NCBI GenBank assembly: GCA_020722245.1
Contig: DYLE01000078.1
Coordinates: 1-10,036, forward strand
DNA: 10,036 nucleotides
Direction: 5' to 3'
Source: Desulfonema limicola
Lineage (GTDB): Bacteria > Desulfobacterota > Desulfobacteria > Desulfobacterales > Desulfosalsimonadaceae
Position 1 is the stretch's first letter; every line of letters starts with the position of its first letter. This document shows positions 1 to 5,588 of this stretch, one piece after another. A program made the translations under genes and the position numbers. Below the pieces are notes generated by a model. That model made no database searches and was not told the DNA's origin. It worked only from the letters and a program-made list of their open reading frames with translations.

Positions 1-38
1 ACATGAGGCTTCGTTCGCTCAAATTTCTTCTTTGACAT
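1..38 (-). CDS. tuf: Elongation factor Tu, N-terminal start only (partial)
   Basis: Reading leftward from an ATG at 36-38, the frame gives MSKKKFERTKPH followed by the first two bases of a Val codon, then leaves the window. This is the characteristic N-terminus of bacterial EF-Tu, just before the G1 GTP-binding loop, which lies outside. EF-Tu is the cytoplasmic GTPase that delivers aminoacyl-tRNA to the ribosomal A site. EF-G, the other candidate at this locus, has a quite different N-terminus. A good Shine-Dalgarno (GGAGG at 47-51, 8 nt spacer) supports the start. The gene lies 85 nt after rpsG on the same strand and is probably co-transcribed with it. With only 12 full residues visible, domain integrity cannot be judged. 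Confidence 0.9.
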   Translation of the reverse strand, partial: MSKKKFERTKPH

Positions 39-123
39 TCTACCTTCCTCCCCGTCTATGGAATGCCGGGGTTATGCAATAAAAACCCCTTCTTTCCGGT
101 ATTAAAATTCGAAGCACCAAGAC
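39..123 (-). other. rpsG-tuf intergenic leader with small hairpin and tuf ribosome-binding site
   Basis: This is the 85-nt spacer between the rpsG stop and the tuf ATG. In the transcript, GGGGUU (89-84) can pair with AACCCC (73-68) around a 10-nt loop. No U-tract follows, so it is not a convincing terminator. It may act as an mRNA stability or processing element, or be chance. The tuf Shine-Dalgarno lies at 47-51. No promoter-like sequence was recognised, and there is no room here for fusA. Confidence 0.4.
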
Positions 124-594
124 TTACCACCGGTAATGGGCAAAGGCCTTGTTCGCCTCGGCCATTTTATGCGTATCTTCCCGCTTCTTCACCGCCCCTC
201 CCCGCTCCTGGGCCGCGTCCATGAACTCCCCCGCCAGCTTTCGGGCCATCCCTTTTTCCGAACGGCTTGCCGCATAATTGATAATCCACCGTATCGCCAG
301 GGCGGTCCTGCGGCTGGGACGGATCTCGGTGGGCACCTGGTAGGTGGAGCCTCCCACCCTGCGGGACTTCACCTCGATCTGCGGCTTGACGTTCTCCATG
401 GCCTTTTCAAAAACCTTGATCGGGGACTCCCCGGTCTTCTCACGGATCACGTCAAAGGCGTCGTAGAGGATCGACTGCGCCACGCTTTTCTTTCCCTGGC
501 GCATGATACAGTTGATAAACCGCGACACCATCTCATTGTTGTATTGGTAATCACGAACGGCCTTTCTTGCAGGCACTTCTCTACGTCTCGGCAT
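124..594 (-). CDS. rpsG: 30S ribosomal protein S7
   Basis: A complete 156-residue protein, the usual bacterial S7 length. It starts MPRRREVPARK and ends in the conserved HYRW just before a TAA stop. S7 is a primary 16S rRNA-binding protein that nucleates assembly of the 30S head and lines the E-site/mRNA exit region. Family signatures include RFINCIMRQGKKSVAQ (about residues 25-40), the VGGSTYQVP loop (about 80-88) with PSRRTALAIRW just after, and the C-terminal KMAEANKAFAHYRW. The ATG at 592-594 is preceded by a GGTGGGA purine stretch a few bases upstream and gives the canonical N-terminus. It sits 58 nt after rpsL and 85 nt before tuf, as in a str operon. In E. coli S7 autoregulates str-operon translation from the rpsL-rpsG spacer; I see no clear equivalent structure here. 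Nothing in the protein is unusual. Confidence 0.98.
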   Translation of the reverse strand: MPRRREVPARKAVRDYQYNNEMVSRFINCIMRQGKKSVAQSILYDAFDVIREKTGESPIKVFEKAMENVKPQIEVKSRRVGGSTYQVPTEIRPSRRTALAIRWIINYAASRSEKGMARKLAGEFMDAAQERGGAVKKREDTHKMAEANKAFAHYRW

Positions 595-624
595 TTATCC
601 CACCATTTTTGAATCTTTAGACTT

Positions 625-651
625 AAAAAAACCGGCAGTCCCGCGATACCG
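625..651 (-). terminator. Weak hairpin plus seven-U tract between rpsL and rpsG (possible attenuator)
   Basis: Two bases after the rpsL stop, the transcript reads CGGUA (651-647), a 9-nt loop, then UGCCG (637-633), giving five pairs including one U-G wobble. A G and seven consecutive U (631-625) follow. The layout is that of an intrinsic terminator, but the stem is short and the loop large. rpsG and tuf lie downstream, so at most it would be a leaky attenuator or pause site. The uninterrupted U-run is the main reason for listing it. Confidence 0.33.
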
Positions 652-652
652 C

Positions 653-1024
653 TTATTTGGGCCGCTTTGAGCCGTACTTGGACCTTCCCTGACGGCGGTC
701 CGCCACCCCCAGGGTATCCAGGGTGCCCCGAACCACATGGTACCGAACACCCGGAAGGTCCTTGACCCTTCCACCGCGCACCAGAACCACGGAGTGCTCC
801 TGCAGGTTATGCCCCACACCGGGAATATATGCAGACACCTCGATGCCTGATGTCAGGCGAACCCTCGTCACCTTTCGAAGAGCGGAATTCGGTTTTTTAG
901 GGGTGGCCGTATAAACCCGCACGCAAACCCCTCTTTTCTGAGAAGATCCTTGAAGCGCGGGCGCACCCTTCTTTTTCATGATCCGCTTTCGCCCTTTTCG
1001 AACCAGCTGATTAATCGTCGGCAT
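653..1024 (-). CDS. rpsL: 30S ribosomal protein S12
   Basis: A complete 123-residue S12 beginning MPTINQLVRKGRKR and ending SKYGSKRPK before TAA. S12 sits at the 30S decoding centre and helps monitor codon-anticodon pairing. Signatures include KRGVCVRVYT (30-39), TPKKPNSALRKV (41-52) and GGRVKDLPGVRYH (84-96). Lys43 and Lys88, whose substitution commonly gives streptomycin resistance, are wild type. Asp89, the residue that is beta-methylthiolated in E. coli, is present. The frame opens three codons upstream at a GTG (1031-1033), but the ATG at 1022-1024 gives the universal MPTINQ start and has a GGGG Shine-Dalgarno (1034-1037) at suitable distance, so it was chosen. The gene opens a str-type operon with rpsG and tuf and is preceded by a probable promoter. 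Confidence 0.98.
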   Translation of the reverse strand: MPTINQLVRKGRKRIMKKKGAPALQGSSQKRGVCVRVYTATPKKPNSALRKVTRVRLTSGIEVSAYIPGVGHNLQEHSVVLVRGGRVKDLPGVRYHVVRGTLDTLGVADRRQGRSKYGSKRPK

Positions 1025-1067
1025 CCATCCCACCCCTTAACAATCTTGAATCATACATCCATAAAAA

Positions 1068-1103
1068 ATAGTGATATTTATTCTCAAAAAACCCTACTGT
1101 CAA
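1068..1103 (-). promoter_or_regulatory. Putative sigma-70-type promoter for rpsL-rpsG-tuf
   Basis: On the minus strand a perfect -35 hexamer TTGACA (1103-1098) is followed, after 17 nt, by TAAATA (1080-1075) in an A/T-rich stretch. The -35 and spacing are ideal. The -10 is poor, keeping the leading TA but lacking the final T. The predicted start near 1068 would leave a leader of about 44 nt before the rpsL ATG. Its position in the 132-nt rpoC-rpsL gap, just after a terminator-like element, supports independent initiation of the str operon. No experimental start site is known to me. Confidence 0.5.
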
Positions 1104-1119
1104 GTCTTTTGTTTGACTG
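1097..1119 (-). repeat. Imperfect inverted repeat overlapping the -35 of the rpsL promoter
   Basis: On the minus strand CAGTCAA (1119-1113) and TTGACAG (1103-1097) form arms of seven bases with one mismatch, separated by nine bases. The second arm contains the TTGACA -35 element. This could be an operator half-site pair or a chance palindrome; no matching regulator is recognised. Confidence 0.3.
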
Positions 1120-1125
1120 AAATAG

Positions 1126-1163
1126 AAAAAACCCCGGGAGCGGTTGCGTTCAACGCCTAACCG
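1126..1163 (-). terminator. Probable rpoC terminator-like hairpin with U-tract
   Basis: Starting in the last codons of rpoC, the transcript can form CGGUU (1163-1159) with AACCG (1145-1141), continued by GCG (1156-1154) with CGC (1148-1146). That gives eight pairs with a 2-nt bulge and a 5-nt loop. Six U follow at 1131-1126, but nine bases (CUCCCGGGG) separate stem and U-tract, so the geometry is not canonical. It may be a weak terminator isolating rpoBC from the str operon, with the promoter immediately downstream restarting transcription. Confidence 0.4.
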
Positions 1164-4100
1164 ACGGATTCCACATCAATCCCCATTTTACTATACCCTT
1201 CACGGCCGGTTCCGGCGGGGATCAGGCGTCCCATGATCACGTTTTCCTTCAATCCTTTTAAAGCGTCATATGCCGCGGCAATACTGGCATCCGTCAACAC
1301 CTTGGTGGTTTCCTGAAAGGAAGCGGCCGAAATAAAGCTGTCCGTGGACAAGGAGGCCTTGGTGATGCCAAGGATTAAAGGCTCACCCGTCGCCGGTTTA
1401 CCCCCTTTGGCGATCACCTCCCTGTTGGCCTGTTCAAACCTGTTTTTATCCACCTGTTCCTCTGGAATAAACCCCGTATCCCCGATGGACCTGATCTTCA
1501 CCCGTCGCATCATCTGCCGAATGATGATCTCAATATGCTTGTCGTTGATCTTCACCCCCTGAAGCCGGTAAACCTCCTGGACCCCGTTTAAAAGGTATCT
1601 CGCGAGGGCCACATCCCCCTTGATGTTCAGGATATCCTGGGGGTTCGGGCTTCCTCCGGTCAGCTGTTCTCCGGCCTTGACATAATCCCCGTCGTACACA
1701 TTGATATGCCTGCCGCGGGGAATCAGGTACTCCTTTTTCTCTCCGGCATCCATCGGCGTCACGGTGACCTTCTGCTTCCCCTTTTTCGTGCTTTTGGAAA
1801 TATGGACATACCCGTCGATTTCACTCAGCACCGCAGCCTCCTTGGGTTTGCGCACCTCAAAAAGCTCGGCCACCCGGGGCAGACCGCCGGTGATATCCTT
1901 GGTCTTGGTGGTTTCACGCGGAAGCTTGCCGATGATATCCCCGGCCTCGACATAGTCATTCTCCTCCACCATCACGATGGTATCCACGGGAAGGGCATAC
2001 CGCGCAGGGCCGGACCCCGGTATCATCGCGGTTTTTCCCTCCTTGTCTTTGATGGAGATTCGAGGCCGGAGGTCCAAAGCCTTGGTGTCCACCACCGTCA
2101 GGCTCGACTTTCCCGTCACCGGATCCACCTTCTCCTTGAGGGTTACCCCGATGATCAGGTCGCCGAACTTGACCCGGCCGGAAACAGCGGTGACAATGGG
2201 TGTGGTAAAGGGATCCCACAGGGCCAGCAGGTCCCCTTGCGCCACCTTCTGCCCGTCTTTGACTAGGATTTCAGCGCCATAGATGATCGGAAACCGCCCC
2301 AGCTCACGACCGGAATCCGAAACAATGGAAAATTCCCCGCCCCGCCGGTTCATGACAATAGCGCGCTTTTCGGAGTTGATGGCCACGTGCAGGTCATTGT
2401 ACTTGATCGTTCCGGCCATGCGCGCTCGAATGTCCGCCTGCTCCACCCTTCGGCTGGCCGTTCCGCCGATGTGAAAGGTCCGCATGGTCAACTGGGTGCC
2501 GGGCTCGCCGATGGACTGGGCGGCCATGATCCCGACGGGCTGACCGATCTCCACAGGGCCGCCGTGGGCAAGATCACGGCCGTAGCATTTTGAGCATACC
2601 CCGTCTTTCGTCTTGCAGGTTAATACGGACCGGATTTTCACGCTGCTCACCCCGGCCTGATCGATCTTGGCGACCGCGGTCTCATCGATCTCCTCCCCCG
2701 CCCTGACCAGAATCTCCTCGGTGTAAGGATCCCGGATATCCTCCAGGGCGACCCGGCCCAAAACCCTCTCGGCCAGCGGCTGAATCACCTCCCCGCCTTC
2801 AAGGAGGGCTTCGATTTCTATCCCCACATTTACCCCGCAGTCGTGTTCGGTGACCGAGCAATCCTGCGCCACATCCGCAAGCCGACGGGTCAGATAACCG
2901 GAGTTGGCGGTCTTCAATGCCGTGTCGGCCAAACCCTTGCGCGCGCCGTGGGTGGATATAAAATACTGAAGAACGGAAAGCCCCTCGCGGAAGTTGGCCG
3001 TGATCGGCGTTTCGATGATCTCCCCGGAGGGTTTTGCCATCAGGCCCCGCATTCCCGCCAGCTGGCGCATCTGGTCCTTGCTTCCCCTGGCTCCGGAATC
3101 GGCCATCATGAAAATCGGGTTGATGATATCCCCGCTGCGGTCATTTCGATGGGCCAACCGTTTGTCCAAGACCTCGGGGGGTTTTTCCTTCCCCTTGACG
3201 ACATAAGGTTTTTCCATGGCCTCCATCATCGCATCGGCGATCCGATCCGTGGCCCTGGCCCAGATATCCACGACCTTGTTGTATTTCTCCCCCTGGGTGA
3301 TCAACCCCTCGGTGTATTGTTTGGTGATCTCCTCGACATCCCTCTCCGCCTGGTTGATGATATCCTGCTTGGCTTCCGGAATGATCATGGCGTCGATGGA
3401 GATGGAAAGCCCTGCCGCCGTGGAAAGCCGGTATCCGATGTCCTTTAACTGGTCCGAGAGGATGACCGTGGCCTTGGGCCCCTTATGCCGGTAGGTGAAG
3501 TCCACCAGGTCCCTGAGCCCCTTTTTGTTCAAAACCTTATTGACCATGTCAAAGGGGATTTCCCGCCGGATCTCAATGACCTGAAACAAATGAAACTTCC
3601 CTCCGGAAAGGATGACATCGCTCACCGCATTCTCTCCCAGAGAGTAAACGGCGTCGGCCGTGAATTCATCCACCTGGAAAATCTCGCAAAACTCATCCTT
3701 TTCCAGCAGGCCGATGTTACCATGGTAGGTTTTGTCAAAGGCCTCCGAATATTTAGAAACCAGATCCTTGAAGGATGCCCCGCCGGCGAGTTCCTCCTCC
3801 ACCGATTGCAGGGTTTCGCGTCTGGACACCATAAGATGCCTCAGGATGTAGCTTGCGCCCTTGGGAATGATCTCCCACAAAAGGATGCGGCCCACGGTGG
3901 TGTCGTATCGTTTTCCTTGAATGCGCACCTGTATCTTGGCGTGCAGGTCCACCGCCCCTGCGTCATAGGCCGCCCTCACCTCTTCGGGGTTTGAAAACAC
4001 CAGATGCTCGCCCCGGGCCCCCGACAGCCCCAGGGTGACGTAGTAAATGCCCAGAACGATATCCTGGGTCGGAACAATGATCGGGGTGCCGTTGGCCGGG

Positions 4101-5575
4101 GAAAGGATGTTGTTCGAGGCCAGCATCAGCACCCGGGCCTCGATCTGCGCTTCAAGGGAGAGCGGGATATGAACCGCCATCTGGTCGCCGTCGAAATCCG
4201 CATTAAAGGCGGTGCAGACCAGGGGATGGAGCTGGATCGCCTTCCCCTCGATAAGGACCGGCTCAAAGGCCTGTATTCCCAGCCGGTGAAGCGTCGGCGC
4301 GCGGTTTAAAAGAACCGGGTATTCCTTGACGACCTCGTCGAGGGTGTCCCAGACCTCCGGGCTTTTCTTTTCCACCAGTTTCTTGGCGCTCTTGATGTTG
4401 GAAACCAGCCCTTTTTTCTCGAGCCGGTGGTAGATGAACGGTTTGAAAAGCTCCAGGGCCATGGCCTTGGGCAGGCCGCATTGGTGCAGCCGAAGATTCG
4501 GACCGATGGTGATGACGCTTCGTCCGGAATAATCGACCCGCTTGCCGAGCAGGTTCTGTCGAAAACGCCCCTGTTTTCCCTTCAAGGCATCACTTAAGGA
4601 CTTTAACGGCCGTTTATTGGTGCCGGTCACCACCCTTCCCTGGCGACCGTTGTCGATGAGCACATCAACAGCCTCCTGCAGCATCCGTTTTTCATTACGG
4701 ATGATGATGTCCGGCGCCTTTAAATCCACAAGCCTTTTTAACCGGTTGTTCCGGTTGATCACCCGGCGGTACAGATCGTTCAGGTCGGAGGTGGCGAACC
4801 GTCCCCCCTCCAGGGGAACCAGGGGGCGAAGCTCCGGCGGCATCACCGGGATCTTTTCCATGATCATCCAAACCGGATTCAGGCCGGAATGACGAAAGGC
4901 GTCCACCACCTTCAGCTGCTTGGCGAACTTTTTCCGCTTGGCTTCGGAGGCGGTGCTGACGATCTCCTGTCTGAGCTCCTGATAGAGCTGTTCGATATTC
5001 AACCGCGCCAGCAGCTCCTGAATCGCTCCAGCGCCGATTCCCGCTTCGAACTTGGGGCCGTAAAGCTCAAGCGCCTCATGGTATTTATCCTCGGTGAGCA
5101 GCTGAAGCGGGGCGAGCCCTGTATCCTTGGGATCGATCACGATGTAGCTGTCAAAGTAGATGACCTTCTCAAGGGACCTTAAGGTTAAATCCAGCAGGTT
5201 GCCGATCTTGCTGGGCAGGCTCTTTAAAAACCAGATGTGGGAGACGGGGGACGCCAGGTCGATGTGCGCCATCCGCTCCCGGCGGACCTTGGATTGAATG
5301 ACCTCAACCCCGCATTTCTCGCAGATCACCCCCCGATGCTTCATCCGTTTGTATTTGCCGCAGTTGCATTCATAATCCTTGGTGGGACCGAAAATTCTGG
5401 CGCAGAAAAGCCCGTCCCGCTCCGGCTTGAAGGTTCGGTAGTTGATGGTTTCAGGCTTTTTGATCTCCCCGTGCGACCAGCTGAGGATCTGCTCCGGGGA
5501 GGCCAGCGCGATCCGGACACCCTTGTAAAGCCTTGGGTTTACCGGCTTGACAAAAAAATCATATAGGGTTTCCAA
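1157..5575 (-). CDS. rpoC: DNA-directed RNA polymerase beta' subunit with an internal parvulin-like insertion
   Basis: A complete 1472-residue beta' subunit, which with alpha, beta and omega forms the core RNA polymerase. In order: N-terminal zinc ribbon with Cys70, Cys72, Cys85 and Cys88; clamp and switch region with GKRVDYSGRSVIT (344-356); catalytic NADFDGD (458-464), where Asp460, Asp462 and Asp464 hold the active-site Mg; pore domain; rim-helix region (about 733-775); bridge helix around MADSGARGSKDQMRQ (824-838) and on to about 900; second zinc site Cys913, Cys987, Cys994, Cys997; trigger loop around SIGEPGTQLTMRTFHIGG (1021-1038) with an insert at about 1043-1225; and the conserved ITKASLSTDSFISAASFQ near the C-terminus. 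Residues 574-672 are an extra domain resembling parvulin prolyl isomerases (listed separately), which largely explains the excess over the 1407 residues of E. coli. Translation starts at TTG 10 nt after rpoB and ends at TAG. Confidence 0.98.
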   Translation of the reverse strand: METLYDFFVKPVNPRLYKGVRIALASPEQILSWSHGEIKKPETINYRTFKPERDGLFCARIFGPTKDYECNCGKYKRMKHRGVICEKCGVEVIQSKVRRERMAHIDLASPVSHIWFLKSLPSKIGNLLDLTLRSLEKVIYFDSYIVIDPKDTGLAPLQLLTEDKYHEALELYGPKFEAGIGAGAIQELLARLNIEQLYQELRQEIVSTASEAKRKKFAKQLKVVDAFRHSGLNPVWMIMEKIPVMPPELRPLVPLEGGRFATSDLNDLYRRVINRNNRLKRLVDLKAPDIIIRNEKRMLQEAVDVLIDNGRQGRVVTGTNKRPLKSLSDALKGKQGRFRQNLLGKRVDYSGRSVITIGPNLRLHQCGLPKAMALELFKPFIYHRLEKKGLVSNIKSAKKLVEKKSPEVWDTLDEVVKEYPVLLNRAPTLHRLGIQAFEPVLIEGKAIQLHPLVCTAFNADFDGDQMAVHIPLSLEAQIEARVLMLASNNILSPANGTPIIVPTQDIVLGIYYVTLGLSGARGEHLVFSNPEEVRAAYDAGAVDLHAKIQVRIQGKRYDTTVGRILLWEIIPKGASYILRHLMVSRRETLQSVEEELAGGASFKDLVSKYSEAFDKTYHGNIGLLEKDEFCEIFQVDEFTADAVYSLGENAVSDVILSGGKFHLFQVIEIRREIPFDMVNKVLNKKGLRDLVDFTYRHKGPKATVILSDQLKDIGYRLSTAAGLSISIDAMIIPEAKQDIINQAERDVEEITKQYTEGLITQGEKYNKVVDIWARATDRIADAMMEAMEKPYVVKGKEKPPEVLDKRLAHRNDRSGDIINPIFMMADSGARGSKDQMRQLAGMRGLMAKPSGEIIETPITANFREGLSVLQYFISTHGARKGLADTALKTANSGYLTRRLADVAQDCSVTEHDCGVNVGIEIEALLEGGEVIQPLAERVLGRVALEDIRDPYTEEILVRAGEEIDETAVAKIDQAGVSSVKIRSVLTCKTKDGVCSKCYGRDLAHGGPVEIGQPVGIMAAQSIGEPGTQLTMRTFHIGGTASRRVEQADIRARMAGTIKYNDLHVAINSEKRAIVMNRRGGEFSIVSDSGRELGRFPIIYGAEILVKDGQKVAQGDLLALWDPFTTPIVTAVSGRVKFGDLIIGVTLKEKVDPVTGKSSLTVVDTKALDLRPRISIKDKEGKTAMIPGSGPARYALPVDTIVMVEENDYVEAGDIIGKLPRETTKTKDITGGLPRVAELFEVRKPKEAAVLSEIDGYVHISKSTKKGKQKVTVTPMDAGEKKEYLIPRGRHINVYDGDYVKAGEQLTGGSPNPQDILNIKGDVALARYLLNGVQEVYRLQGVKINDKHIEIIIRQMMRRVKIRSIGDTGFIPEEQVDKNRFEQANREVIAKGGKPATGEPLILGITKASLSTDSFISAASFQETTKVLTDASIAAAYDALKGLKENVIMGRLIPAGTGREGYSKMGIDVESVG
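3560..3856 (-). other. Parvulin (PpiC/rotamase)-like domain inserted in RpoC, residues 574-672
   Basis: In E. coli RpoC the pore-domain segment runs directly from TTVGRAILWMIVPKG into LPYSIVNQALGKK. Here the matching flanks, TTVGRILLWEIIPKG (559-573) and IPFDMVNKVLNKK (673-685), are split by about 99 residues. The insert follows the parvulin fold order: strand ASYIL (574-578), a charged helix ending GGASFKDLVSKYSE (598-611), HGNIGLLEKDEF (618-629) for the GGDLG-F--G-M loop, a helix ending DAVYSLGENAVSDV (641-654) for AAF-L--GEIS-PV, and the closing strand KFHLFQVIE (660-668) for GYHIIKVLE. Signature His662 of the closing strand is kept. The first signature His (ASHIL) is Tyr576, and the GQM methionine is not conserved, so catalysis is doubtful. 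The reading frame is intact throughout. Known parvulins act in protein folding, often in the envelope; an insertion in RNA polymerase suggests a protein-binding or assembly role. That role is inference. Confidence 0.8.
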
Positions 5576-5588
5576 AGTGGTCTCCTTA
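5573..5588 (-). promoter_or_regulatory. rpoC ribosome-binding site and TTG start, overlapping the rpoB stop
   Basis: The transcript reads UAAGGAG then six bases then UUG. The UAA (5588-5586) is the rpoB stop, and its last two bases begin the AAGGAG Shine-Dalgarno (5587-5582). The UUG at 5575-5573 is the start that gives the expected N-terminus METLYDFF. No ATG or GTG in frame nearby would give a better family match. The arrangement suggests translational coupling that keeps beta and beta' near equal amounts. Confidence 0.85.

Noticed and set aside
595..819. Minus-strand 74-codon frame overlapping rpsL
   Set aside because: It overlaps the unmistakable S12 gene in another frame and has no family signature. 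Only the spacer part is free of coding.
1025..1033. Upstream GTG start for rpsL adding three residues (MGW)
   Set aside because: S12 almost universally begins at MPTINQ or similar. The internal ATG has the better-placed Shine-Dalgarno, and the added codons cover its purine-rich region.
3560..3856. The RpoC insert as an intein or mobile intron
   Set aside because: It lacks the Cys/Ser start, splicing blocks and His-Asn end of an intein and is too short. The frame is continuous, with a parvulin-like pattern instead.
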